From Acanthamoeba lenticulata (taxonomy: Eukaryota; Discosea; Longamoebia; Acanthamoebidae), in assembly GCA_002179805.1 (NCBI GenBank), contig NAVB01000706.1, positions 1 through 62,070 of the forward strand: a stretch of DNA of 62,070 bases. Direction: 5' to 3'. Below the pieces are notes generated by a model. The model did not search any database. It was not told the origin of the DNA and saw nothing but the letters and a program-made list of their open reading frames with translations. This document shows positions 32,501 through 43,363 of this stretch, in pieces; the stretch's first letter is position 1; every line of letters begins with the position of its first letter. Position numbers and translations under genes: made by a program.

Positions 32501-35055
32501 TCCACGGCGCCCTCGATCTCGGCCATCTTCAACAGCACCTGGTCTGTCAGCGCCTGCAGATGATCGGCCTTGGCCTGGTCGCGCGAGTCGTTGGCCAGCT
32601 CTGACTCACACGCAACGGGCGTGACGTCAGCAGCCAACTTAAACCTAAAGCTGCACTAGGGGGAAGGGTACCGTTAGCGGCGTTGATCTGATCGGGCAGA
32701 AGGCGCTCGAGTTCGTCCACTGCAGCGAGCAGCTCCTTGCGCTTGACGGTGTCGTCCACGCGCATGGCCTTGGCGCGGGCCTGCTTGGCCAGCTTGATGT
32801 TAGCCCGCGTGAGCCGCTTGGCCGCGTTGTCGACTGCGTTTCTATCGCCGGCCTTGGCCGCTGCGAACAGCTTCTCGCTCTCCTTGTCGCCCCTGTCATA
32901 AATTATAAATAATTATGACATTAAAATAAAAATCATAGAATTGAATTAGGGTACGCACTGATTGGCAGAGGCGACGATTTCGCGCTCGCCGGTCGGGTCG
33001 GCCAGAGCCTCCATGATGGTGAGGGTCGCGTTGGCTCGCTGGCAAGTGTCGACGAGATCGTTTTGGGCCTGCTTGTCGCGGGGCGCCTTGACTAACCGCC
33101 GGGCGGCGGCCACCTCGAGAGGAACGAGTCTGTCGAGCTCGGTCAGAGCCTCGAGGACGTCGCGTCGCGTCATTGGGTCGTCGACCTCAGTCGCGCGGGC
33201 CTCGACTCGCCGCCGCAGCGTGCTCGTGGTTTCTTGCAGGTCCGCCAACGCGGCGTCGAGCGCGGGGCCGTCTGATTATGTGCCGACACACATGCTCAGC
33301 ACTGCAACGGTGATGGTGGGCGATAGGGTCAAAAAAGGGAGCCGTACCGCCCTTCTGGGCGGCGTTCTTGACCATCTCGCTCTGGCGTCGGTGGTCGGCA
33401 ACCATAGCCGCCGTCGCGGCGCCCGGTCGGAGAATGTCAGCAATATCGTCGTACTTGTCCCGCAGGCGCTTGTTGGTCGCGTGCAGCTCGCCCTGCTTCT
33501 TCGGGTCCGTCAACGTCCTGCACTCCAGCCCGCACCGTCAGTCAATGGCCTGCAGGCCGTGGTCGAGCGGTGTGACTCGAATCACATGGGATCTGGTGTA
33601 TGGTCTGGTACCGCTGGGTGAGCTCGCGGGTGAGCGGGACCAGCTGGTCGAGCTCATCGAGGGCCGACATCAACCGCCTCTTGCGTGCGGGATCGTCGAG
33701 CGTCGATGCCGCAAAGGCCGCACCGGCATGGAGCTCCCTGTTCATGTCGTCGAGCTCCTTCAAGGTCGCCGCCGCCACCTTGTCATCGGTCCGGCGGGCT
33801 GCAGTCGAGCGCCGTCAGACCATCAGACTCAAGCAACCAAGGCGGGGGTGACTGAGGGAGGCGAACCGGCAGACTCGAGCTTGTCAACAAGGCCCACGGC
33901 ACGGAGAGCCACCAGCGCGACGGGCTCGTCGGCCAGGTCCTGCGAGGGGGCTTTGTGGCCCGGGGCCGGCTTGGGCGCCGCAAAGATGGTGTCCAGCGCC
34001 TGCTTGTCGCCCTTGGTGGCGGTCTTCAATCGCTCCAAATCCTGCACACGGGTCCAGCACGTGTTAGCGGCCTGGGCTTGGGCCTACGGGCCTGGGTTGT
34101 AAGGTGGCACCTCATTGACGGTCTGGAGGTCCTCCTGGAGCGGGTCGGTGACTTTCTTGATGTGGGCCTTGACCTTCTCGAGCTGGTCGTTGAGCGCACG
34201 CTGGCTGGCGTCATTGTTGGGATTCTCGAGAAGCTTGTTGGCCGCCTGGATAAGCTCGTCGGCATCCTGCTGGAGGAGACCTCCGGTCTCGGCCAGAGAG
34301 GCCTGGAGGAGGGGCGAGTCGGTGTCGACGGCCTTGGCCTTGACGTACTCGCCCAGCTGGTTGGCGCGCGTGGCGGCCTCGCCAGCCAGGTCGGCAAAGC
34401 CCTGCGGGTCGGTTGTGGCCAGCTTGGTGTCGAGGCGGTTGAGCGTGTCGTTGGTCTGGTCCGAACAGGCGAACAGGCGGTAGAGGTCGGCGCCGTAAAC
34501 GATCTGCAGCAGGATAATTGTCTTGCCGGCAATGATCTTGCAGCACTCGACAAGCTGGCTCCAGCCGGCCTGGCGGTCACGCGCCGTGGCGACGGCCTGC
34601 ACGGCCTTGATCATGGCCGTGGCCGCCTGCTCCACGCCGTCAGAGGCGGCGAGGATCTGCCCGCTGATGTCTGGGAAGTCGCTGTACTCCTCCTGAGCCA
34701 GCGCACGCGCCACGTTCACTAAGGTGCCCGCCGCTCCACCAACGGCTGACGCTGCCGTGGGCAGCGTGGGTGGCATCTCGGCGTTCTGCTCCTGGAGCGC
34801 GACGACGAGCACTACCATCTGCGCCACGGCATCCGACAGCGTTTCCGTGATCTGTTGTACTGTTGTTGTGGCGGGAGACGAAACGTGTCAAGGCTCATTG
34901 CTGGGGCAGACAACTCTCAATCGCGGGAAATTTAACAAGGGAAGAAGATTGGCATTGAAAGCGTTTGCGGGACAGATTGGCAAGGCGAGAGAAGGAGACA
35001 TCGATGAGAAGGAGATTAACGAACCAATTTTGGCTACGCTGCCCTGCTGTTCCAT
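26585..35055 (-). CDS. Giant all-helical repeat protein, talin/vinculin-rod-like
   Basis: About 20 introns; roughly 2,200 aa. The C terminus ends YHVGTV with a stop at 26585. The N-terminal exon visible at 34855-34107 codes ETLSDAVAQMVVLVVALQ, then a four-helix-bundle region with ARDRQAGWSQLVECC and IVYGADLYRL. The rest is a repeated module whose core reads R(K/R)xxLxxxxELxxLLPxQ, followed by AAxxxxxNPxDxxAxxxL, seen at least ten times (for example LDELERLLPMQVKAAKE, VEELERLLPLQMIAARE and LEMLDMLVPRQIQAAKE). Each pair of helices is linked by an NPND/NPKD turn. This resembles rod bundles of talin, vinculin and I/LWEQ proteins, so an actin-linked scaffold is inferred. No FERM or cysteine motif is present. 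The start is uncertain: a mini-exon 35055-35038 (MEQQGS) fits in phase but is weak. Confidence 0.75.
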
Positions 35056-35481
35056 TTCGGGGTCGTAAAGAAGAAGCGAACGGGTAACCTGGTTCTCTGG
35101 ACTCCTTCTATACGCCTATGCGAATAGAAGAGGAGGCGGCCCTCGACTTCGTTTACAGAGAACAACACACACTACTTACCTCTTTGGTAACCGCCACGAT
35201 ACTAACTTCGCCAAGCAGGCGGCCGTTCGTCGGCAGGACACCACTACACTTGGAATTCAAAGCATGCCTTAACGAACACATGGCGCACTCTTTTGCATAT
35301 TTGAGGTGGTGTTGCTGTATCGCCACCCTGGGCCGTGTGCGAGGTCGTTGGCCAGCAAAACCAGCAACCTGATCAGGATATTCGTTGTCTTTGTTTGGTT
35401 CTAACTCAAGGGCCTCACGGACGTCATTTTTGTTCTTCTTGGCTTTTCTTTGCTTTTTTGTTCTTCTTTTTCGATACGCTC
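35056..35481. promoter_or_regulatory. Divergent promoter between giant repeat gene and TAM41
   Basis: About 430 bp separating two outward-facing genes. It contains a T/TTC-rich leader at about 35430-35480 just before the TAM41 ATG, and an AT-poor middle. No ORF with homology is present. Confidence 0.5.
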
Positions 35482-36844
35482 ATGCAGCACAGCGAGGCTC
35501 CGGAGTGGGAGGTTCCTCTCGGGCTTAGCGAGGAGGACCGGCAGCAGCTGCGCCGCATCCTCGCTGCCTTCCCGCGTGTGGCCTTCGCTGCCGGCTACGG
35601 CTCTGGCGTCGTGCCCCAGGCCGACGTCACGAAGCTCGCCAAGGTCACCCCCGCACCCTTAAATCAACAGCTGTGCATCTTTCTCACTTTCTTTGTGCTG
35701 CAGAAACCGATGAAAGACTTCATCTTTGCAGTGGAGGACTCGCGTCAGTGGCACGACGCCAACATCGCAGCCAACGACGCACACTACTCAGGCGTGGCAT
35801 GGCTGGGCAGTGGTGCCGTCGCCTACTTGCAGGAGGAAGTCGGCGCAGCCATTTACTACAACACTCACGTCCAACTGCTGGACGAGGTTAGTGCCCTGTC
35901 CTCTCTCCAAAGGACCACCATGGTGTGGAGCCTCACGCACCTCACGCACGACAGGAGATCAAATACGGCGTCATCAGCACCAAGCACCTGGTCTCCGACC
36001 TCCTCAACTGGGACACCCTCTACGTCAGCGGGCGGTTGCAGAAGCCCGTACTGTGCCTCGTTTGCCCAAGACACACGAGTTTGATGATTGAGGCTGACCT
36101 CGCCAGGCGCCGTCTCCAGTTCGTGGTGGTGCAGGGGAACGACGAGATCTTGGAAGCCAACGGAGCTAACCTCGAAAGCGCACTGAGCGCGGCCTTGCTC
36201 CAGCTGCCTGACCGAGTGCCTCAACGCCAGCTCTGGGAGACCATCGCCGGCCTGTCCTACACGGGTGCGCCCGCCTTGTCGACCATCGTCGTGCTGCTTC
36301 TTGTTGTTGCTGAGTGCATTGGACTCACGCTTTGTCATGTGGCAGGCGACTTCCGGATGAAGTTTGGTGAGAATCCCAACAAGGTGAAGAACATCGTGAC
36401 TGACATGAACAAGGAAGCGTTTCGGCTCATGTACCGACCGAGTTGCGACAAGTTGAGCCACCTGCTGCGGCTTGAGGAAGACGAAGACGTCGTGGTCCAG
36501 GACACAAGCCGGACCGCGCGCCAGGACCTTCTGCTGCGACTGCCAGCAGGGCTAAAGGCCGCCGTGGAGCGACAGGGCGGACAGTCGTTGGTGGAGCTCG
36601 GCGGCGCTCCGGCGCAGGCCGTGGCGGCCGCTGTGGCCAACGGTATTGGTACCATCGTCAAGTCCTCCTCGCGCTCGCAGAGCCTCAAGGGTACGCAAGA
36701 ATGCGCACAGTACAAGCCGAGTTGGGCCAACAGCTGATCGCTTGTTGAACACGGCGCGCAGGTATTCTGACGGCGGGTCTGGTAAAGACGGTCGTCTACA
36801 GCGCCAACAAGATCGCCAAGATGCGAAACGCCACCAGCAAATAA
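35482..36844 (+). CDS. TAM41: TAM41 mitochondrial CDP-diacylglycerol synthase
   Basis: Six exons (35482-35643, 35704-35886, 35955-36047, 36120-36264, 36346-36690, 36762-36844) total 1011 nt, giving 336 aa. It makes CDP-DAG from phosphatidic acid and CTP at the matrix side of the inner mitochondrial membrane, the first step to cardiolipin. Signature blocks are FPRVAFAAGYGSGVVPQ, DFIFAVEDSRQWHDAN, HYSGVAWLGSGAV, IKYGVIS, LYVSGRLQKP, LSYTGDFRMKFGE and GILTAGLVK, all in family order. The family nucleotidyltransferase residues in the GSG and (D/E)D stretches are present. There is no obvious long presequence; residue 1 is only about 28 residues before the GSG block, so mitochondrial import would have to use an internal or very short signal. 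I am sure of the family. Confidence 0.95.
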
Positions 36845-36951
36845 AGACTTTATTTATTTTACGGTTTAATGCCACACATTCCAAACAGCTTTGCCGAGCC
36901 TGTTGAGGCAACAGAGCAAAACACAACGCAGATTTGAAAGACTTGAGCAAC

Positions 36952-37525
36952 ATGCAGAGGTGCAGCGGCCACTTGTTTGAAGGGGAGGGGACAGGTCAGT
37001 GCCACTGTTTGGTCTCACAGTCATCGTTTCATTTGCGTAATGCATCGGCAGGTGCTCGTTTTGCAACAACTCGATTCTCGACTTTGAGCAACCGGTCAAG
37101 GAGAACAACAGGATCTATCACCAGAAATGCTACAACCAGTCTGTTGGTATATTTCGCCACCCCCCTTGACGCCCTTCTAGCGTTTGGCTTTACGTGACCG
37201 ACACGCTTGTTTGGGGGGGGGGGGCAGGCTCGAGGCAGACCATCGACAAAACAAAGGAGCTGAAGCAGAGCTGGCGGAAGACTTTGACAAGCAGCCCAAG
37301 GTCATCGGCTCGGTGACCCTCGACGAGGGTCGAGGTTTCGTCATCGATCCCGTCACTGTACGCGCCTTCTTCCCTCCCGCCCACCGTGTAGCGAACAGTC
37401 CTGACCTGTTGTACGTTGGTTGATTGGCCCTTCAGGGCCAGAGAAAGCCCTCCAACCGACCCGCAGGTCAGCCCACCCACGGCCCGGCCGGCGTGCGGAC
37501 CCAGCCCGGCCTGCAGCGCCCGTAG
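36952..37525 (+). CDS. Small single-zinc LIM-like protein, 104 aa
   Basis: Four exons (36952-36959, 37052-37138, 37228-37357, 37436-37525) total 315 nt. The first exon is only 8 nt and is inferred because it alone puts the second exon in frame. Residues 4-29 carry CSFC, then an 18-residue spacer, then HQKC: C-x2-C-x18-H-x2-C, the first zinc module of a LIM domain. No second module follows. The C terminus is Glu-rich, then has a GRGFVIDPVTG segment, then a Pro/Arg tail. An actin-cytoskeletal or adaptor role is conceivable from the zinc module. The exon 2 donor (GTCTG) and the 8-nt exon are the weak points. Confidence 0.5.
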
Positions 37526-37681
37526 ACGAGGCCCCGCGCCCAGTCTTGTGATGGATATCCCCAAGCCAGGCCACTTGTACAGCGTACACAGAGAAGGGAG
37601 GATGACGTGGCACGAGTTGTTTGGTGGATACAATAAAATAATTAATTTTATTTCTTTGATCCACGAAGAAGACAAAGAAAG

Positions 37682-38246
37682 ATGGAGGAGTGGCTGTTGT
37701 ACGTTATTCTTGCCGTCGTTGTTGTGCTGACTTCCGCATGGTTCCTGCGGCCAGCGTCAGGTTCGCCGGCCTTCCAGATTCCCAATTCATTTGCCAAATC
37801 TTTTTAGTTCCGTTTCGATTTTTCGAAAGCGATTGTGCTCAACAGAGTCTCTTCATCGTTCAGGCTCCTCGCCCAAGGTCCCGGAGGGGAAGGGCAAGAC
37901 CGCGCCGGCACCGAAGAAGGCGGCGCCCGAGCGGAGGAGCTACACCGCGGAGGAGGTGGCCAAGCACGCCTCACGCGACGACTGCTGGGTCATCATCGAG
38001 GACAAGGTCTTGTAGCACCTTCCTCTTCCTCCTTATGCATGTCATGATCGTGTTTGAACTGGTCCGTGGTGCACACCGCAGGTGTACGACATCACGCCCT
38101 ATGTGGACGAGCACCCCGGCGGCGACGTCATCCTGAACAACGCCGGTGGCGACAGCACGGCGGGCTTCCTCGGCGCTCAGCACCCGATCGTGCGGGTGCG
38201 CGAGATGATTGAAGAGTTCTACGTCGGTCCGCTTCGTCGCGAGTGA
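37682..38246 (+). CDS. Membrane-anchored cytochrome b5-domain protein, 128 aa
   Basis: Three exons (37682-37760, 37864-38006, 38082-38246) total 387 nt. The N-terminal membrane helix YVILAVVVVLTSAWFL (residues about 7-22) is followed by a Lys/Pro/Ala linker and a cytochrome b5 fold: YTAEEVAKHASRDDCWVIIE, YDITPYVDEHPGGDV with the first heme histidine in HPGG, and FLGAQHP with the second heme histidine. Electron carrier for desaturases, P450 or reductases is the usual role. The anchor is at the N terminus, unlike classical tail-anchored microsomal b5, and the heme domain should face the cytosol. Intron 2 sits just before the VYDIT strand. Confidence 0.9.
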
Positions 38247-38331
38247 AGCCGCTTGACGCCTTCAAGTCGTGGCACGTAAGTAAAATAAAAAATAAAAAAG
38301 AAGTGTCTTCATTTCATTAAAGAAAGATCAG

Positions 38332-39227
38332 ATGGAAGGGAGTCAGGCGACGGCAGTAGTGGGTGAAGCGATCCATCACCATGTCCCCCTAGAGGAGCAC
38401 AAAATCATTCTCGTGGGTGATCTGACCGCCGACGCGACCCTCAAGCTGCTACGTGATCAATTCACAAACCTACCGCAGATACTGCAAGAACTCGCCACAC
38501 AGCGATCGTGCGAGTTCTGGGTGTACACTATCGTCATCTCGCTCTGCTTCTACATCTTTTACCGATTAATCGAAGTACGATCTGAGACGAACAACATCTG
38601 GGAGATCGCCTCGAAGGAGCGGAAGAGTGCGCCCAGCTGACCTCCTGTCAACTCTCTGTTGTTGCTAATGGACAATCCATCGCTGCATCGTGTGGCAGTC
38701 GAGGCCAGAATCGCCGAAGAGGAGAAGGAGGAAGAGAAGCAAAAGGACAAGCTCGAACGACACAAGCTGCGCGAGCGCAAGCAGCGTCTCCTTCAAGGTA
38801 CGCCCTCCGTTCAGTGGCACACACGCTCACACGCGGTCCCGTGCTGAGACAACCCGCACGTGCGCGTGCAGAGCTGCATCCGTCGATCGTCAAGCTGCAG
38901 CTTGAAGAGGACGCCAGGAAGAAGATCGCCGAGCTGTCCCTCCGTGTGGCCCCAGGGACGGGCAAAGGTGAGAAAGGTGAGAAGAAGAAGAGCAACCAGC
39001 CCGGCACCAACAGCAAAGAAGAAGAAGAGAAAGAAGCCCACCACGTTCATTGGGCTGACGCCGAAGCAAACGGCGACGCCAACGCCGCGGTCCACACCGA
39101 CGATGACGACGATTTGGACGCGGGCCTCAAGCCAAAGACGCAGAAGAAGCGGGTCAAGAACCGACGGCGACGGCTCGCGCGCAAGCTGGCACGCGCCAAC
39201 AGCGGCATTACCGACCTCGGCTGTTGA
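38332..39227 (+). CDS. Single-pass membrane protein with basic/acidic coiled-coil tail, 249 aa
   Basis: Three exons (38332-38626, 38699-38797, 38872-39227) total 750 nt, giving 249 aa. One TM helix lies at about residues 64-80 (EFWVYTIVISLCFYIFYRL). The remainder is mostly charged: EARIAEEEKEEEKQKDK then RHKLRERKQRLLQ, a long helical coiled coil. An acidic stretch and a very basic C terminus (KKRVKNRRRRLARKLAR) that could bind acidic lipid or nucleic acid complete it. Two separate ORFs 27 bp apart look like different genes, but a GTGCGC donor at 38627 and a CAG at 38698 join them in phase. No family recognised. Confidence 0.6.
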
Positions 39228-39354
39228 CGGGTTCTCGACAGACTGTCTTTTGTAAAGTCCTCTTCTTCATGCACTAAATTATGCGTATATTTGTTTTGTA
39301 TTTTTTTAATGTTTTTTAAAATTTGTTTTGTATTTTATTTTTATCCACAATTTC

Positions 39355-41251
39355 CTACTCGTCTGGCGCCCGGTGGAGAAAGTCGAGGAGGGCCCGACGG
39401 AGCGCGGGGATGTCCTCCTCGTCGTAGGCTTCTTCGTGAGGGACGAGGCCCAGGTTGCGCGCAGCGACGAGGATGTGATGTCGACTACACGACGCCACGA
39501 ACTTGTCGGTGAGCCCGACCGTCGAGCAATAGAGCACGCGCGGCTTCCCGGCGTAGCGCCTGCCCGTCAAGGTCAACAACAACAACAACATAAAGAAGAA
39601 GAAGAAGAGGAGGAAGAAGAAGAGCAATGATGACGAGGATGATGAAGAGAACGCACGCGACGCCGTCGGCAAAGATGGTCTGCTCCTCGGCAGTCCAGGT
39701 GTCCCAGATGATGAGGAAGCGGAGGCCGCGCGTCTTGGCTGATGCGATAAGGCCCTCCAGTTGTCGCGTCTCCTCCTCGGCCCGCCGCAGCCTCTGCGCC
39801 CGCTCCTCCCATTCGGCCCGGTCCTGATGTCCACATCGTAGGGTCATCGCCATCATCATGGTCGTCATCAGCATCATCAGCACCATCAATAAATAAATAA
39901 ATAGGAAAAAATCCAATATATATATAAATATATATAAATATAAAAATCACATAAATCAGCACGTACCGCTTGAGGCATCTTCTGTACAAACTTGGCGATG
40001 ATGTTGTCCAAGTTGAGCGCCCGGACTGGGCTTCGCGTGACCTCGTGTCGGCACATGGGACACGCCTGCAGCGCCCGACCCAAGCACGTGTGCGTCAGTT
40101 GTGCTGTTGTTGCTGGCTTGTGGCGGGGACGAGGCGGCGGACCGGCTTTTGGGCCAGCCAGCCCTCGAGGCAAGAGGCGCAGAACGAGTGCGAGCACTCC
40201 AGGGTCATGGCCGACACCATCAGGCTATGGCAAATGACACACAAAAACTCCTCCTCGAGCTCCGCTCGTCGCAGAACGGCGGTGTCCTCTTCGTCCACAT
40301 CCTCCTTCTCCTTCAAGGCCTCTGTCTCGGCTGCCGCCTTGACCTTGGCCTCGGCCTCGGCCTCTTCCTTTTCTTGCTGCGCGCGTTTGCGGGCCTCGAG
40401 GCGCTCGACCTCGAGTTGGGCGCGCTGCCGCTCGAGCGCCTCGCGCTCTTGGGCCAACTGCGCCTCCCGCGCCCGGTGCTCCAGCTCGAGCCGCTCGCGC
40501 TCTTGGACCAGCCGCCGCGCCTCATCTTCGCGCGCGTCCCGGTCCCGCGCAAGCTCGGCCTCCCGCGCCTCAGCCTCGGCCTTTAGCCGCTGCGCCTCGG
40601 CCTCGGCCTCCCTCAGCCTCTGCTCCAGCGCCTTTGCCGCCGCGGCGGCTGCGGGCCGCTTGGTGCGCTTGGCCTCTGGCTCGGCCGCGTCCAAGTCTCT
40701 GCTCTCGGCCTCGTGTTCGCGCTTCTGCGCGGCCAGCGGCGGCGCGGCAGACACCAAGCGGCACACAAATTTGAACTCGGGCTGGGCCGCCGTCAGGGCG
40801 GCGCCGGGCCCGGACAAGCCGTCCTCGCCAAACACGACCTCGTCGCCGTCTCTGAGGTCGGCCTGCTCGATACGGATGCCGTTGACGAAGACGCCGTTGA
40901 CGCTGCGGCAGTCGGTGATGGTCCAGCGGCCGTCACTCGCGGCGGTGATCGTGGCGTGCAGGCGCGACACCATGAGCGGCCGCGTAACTGAGTCGAACGC
41001 TCTGTGCGTAAAAAGGTAGCCCGCTTAGTGCATTGCAGGGTAGGTCAAGAAGAAGAGGCATAGGATGCTGCGGCGTACAGATCGACTCGCTTCGCATCGC
41101 GGCCGATTTTGAAGATGGGCTTGGTGATTAAGGTGAAGCGTGGTGGCAGTCTGCTGCTGTTACAACGCCCACAAAACTCGAGTTGCAGCGCCTGCGTCTG
41201 CTGGCTGGGCGAAGCAAGAGAGCAGCAAATCGGCTCGCCCTTCGGCTCCAT
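39355..41251 (-). CDS. FHA-RING ubiquitin ligase-like protein (RNF8/CHFR type)
   Basis: Five exons (41251-41079, 41001-40143, 40065-39967, 39823-39657, 39559-39355) total 1503 nt, giving 500 aa. The FHA domain (residues about 25-130) shows IFKIGRDAKRVDLAF, SRLHATI and SVNGVFVNG, so it should bind phosphothreonine. A long Glu/Ala/Arg coiled coil (about 150-280) follows. The RING is CVICHSLM, then CSHSFCASCLEGW, and CPMCR after intron 2, a C3HC4 arrangement. A C-terminal region of about 130 residues (RFLIIWDTWTAEEQTIF, KPRVLYCSTVGLTDKF) is not part of the RNF8/CHFR plan. The domain order FHA, coiled coil, RING matches RNF8. A role in DNA-damage or mitotic-checkpoint ubiquitination is inferred. 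Confidence 0.9.
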
Positions 41252-41349
41252 CTTCCATTGCGCCTTTTTTGTTATTTGTGTATCTTTATTTTTATTATCA
41301 TTTTTAAAAATGAACCGGTTTTATTTTTAAAAATAATGCACATTAAAGC

Positions 41350-43363
41350 TCACAGTTCCTCTTCATGATGGGTATCAAAGTTGATGACAGACAAGTCCGA
41401 GTCAGCAAACTTTCGGCGACGGTAGTAACCGTACACCAGGGCGCCGAGGATCATGACAAGCACCAGACCGATGGCCACGGGTACCGCCACGGCCACGCCC
41501 ACAATGAGCGCCGCGTTGTCGTCACTGCCGCCGCCATCATCATGGCCTGGCGAAGAGCCCAGCAGCACGCCCAGCCCGATGCTCGGATCATACTCCAGCG
41601 ACCGTGCGAACTCTGGAAAGGAGATCACAACGTCGTGCGCCACGCCCAACGACAAGGACGCGTTGTCGACAGTGATCAGGGAATGGTTGATGTTGACGAG
41701 CTGGCCGTCGATCTGCGCCACGTCAAACATCTGCACCTCGACCGCCACGCCTTGATAGCCCGACGGCACGCGATAGGTGGTCATGTTGGCACGCGGCCAG
41801 TCGCGGAGCACCTCCACTTGGGTGGCCGCGCTGGTCTGCGTGGCGTTGGTCGTGAGACGATACGAGAACCGCAGGCCCGGCGCGCGGCTCTCAGTGGCGG
41901 TGTTGGTGAGGTTGATGGACCACTTGACAGCGCCGGCGGTGATGGTGAAGTTGAGGCCGCTGAACTGGGCGGGTTGGGCCTCCGTATGGAAAGCGTAGGA
42001 CTGGATGACGCCGGTTGTGTTGTCGGGCAGCGTGGCCGAGTACGACACGACACTATTGTTGTTGAAACTGCCTCCAGTGGACGAGTTGGTCACGGTCCAG
42101 CCGATGTCTGCGAAGGAACAGTGTCAGCAACAGGATGCCGAGCCTCAAAAGAAGAAGGTGCGTACTGGCTACGTTGGCATTGTCGACTTGCAGCTGGTTC
42201 AGCTCCGATCGCACACGAATTGAGCTAGAGTCGGGGGAGGAAGAGGTCAACGGCGTTGACACGTCGACCACCGGAGAATCATCTCCAAACGTCGCCGTTA
42301 CGTTGACCGTGATTGGCACGTAGGTCGCCACCGGGGACGGAGATGCAACAAAAGGCGTGGTAGTGGCCGTCCTCGAAGGGCTGGGTGAAGTGGAAGGGGT
42401 CTGGCTGGGGTTGTTGGAGGGCGAAGAGGAAGGCGAACGCGTTGGCGTCGGCGATGGCGAAGGCTTGCGGACGGCACCAAAGCCACACATGTGATCCTGG
42501 CCTGCTGTGATGTTCGCCCACGAGTACCCAACAGGTGGTTCTTGCTGTCCGTTTGCATTGTCGCCCCAGCACACGATCTTGCCGGCCGCAGTCAGGCCGC
42601 ATGCAAAGTTGGCGCCCACGGTCAGATCGACGAAGGTCTCGTTGAGGGGCGCGTCACGCTGACCCATCGCATTGTCGCCGCCCCAGCACTGCGCAAGGCC
42701 GTTGGTGTCGAGAGCGCACAAGTGGTTCATGCCCACGCCCACGCGCGAGTAGGCGCCAACCAGTTGGATAGTGCCGTTGAAGAAGCCGCCCCAGCACACG
42801 AGGCTGGAGTTGGCCTGCCGAATGCCGCACGAGTGGTACATGCCGGCGACGACCATCTTGAAAGCCTCCTTGGAAGGTGCGATGGTCTGGCCCATGTCCT
42901 TGTCTCCCTGGCCGCCCCAGCACAAGACCGAAGAGTTCGCCGCCAGGACGCCGCACGAGTGCCACCAGCCGCATGAGATCGATTTGAACACCGCGGTCGC
43001 AGGTACGTTCAACTGGCCTCGGTCATTCGCGCCCCAACAGTTGACGGTGGAGGTGAGCGCGTTGATGGCGCACGTGTGGTCCAGCCCGGTGCTCACATTT
43101 TTGTATGCAACCGTAGTGTTCACGGCGCCTTCGCCCCACGTGTTGGTGCCCCAACACTGGAGCAGTTGGCTGGAGTTCAAGCCGCAGGTCTCCTCGACCC
43201 CAGCGCTCAACCAGACGAAGTCAACGCCTCCGTTTGGCACGGAGGACAGGTTCGGGTTTCCCCAGCACATCGCCGCACCTGCGGCGTCAACGTAGACGGT
43301 GCGCCACGAGGCCCCGAAGCAAAGGGCAGTGACTACCACCACAAGACGCGCCACGGCCAGCAT
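41350..43363 (-). CDS. RCC1-type beta-propeller surface protein with shared ectodomain and TM helix
   Basis: Exon 1 is 43363-42166 and exon 2 is 42107-41350, total 1956 nt, giving 651 aa. A signal peptide covers residues 1 to about 27. Seven CWG repeats of RCC1 type follow, with conserved pairs such as MCWGNPN, LLQCWGTN, CWGANDRGQL, LCWGGQ, VCWGGFF and CWGDNANGQ. The cysteine pattern and WG motifs are like the ectodomain of plant CRINKLY4-type receptors. A Ser/Pro/Thr stalk precedes a C-terminal ectodomain with NFTITAGAVKWSINL, ending at LEYDPSIGL, which is the domain found in the genes at 12843 and 44181. A TM helix (ALIVGVAVAVPVAIGL) and a short tail RRRKFADSD complete a type I receptor-like protein without a kinase. 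A recognition or adhesion function is inferred. Confidence 0.85.

Noticed and set aside
38640..38668. Two separate genes at 38332-38640 and 38668-39227
   Set aside because: Only 27 bp would separate them; a GTGCGC donor at 38627 and CAG at 38698 join the frames exactly, so one gene is more likely.
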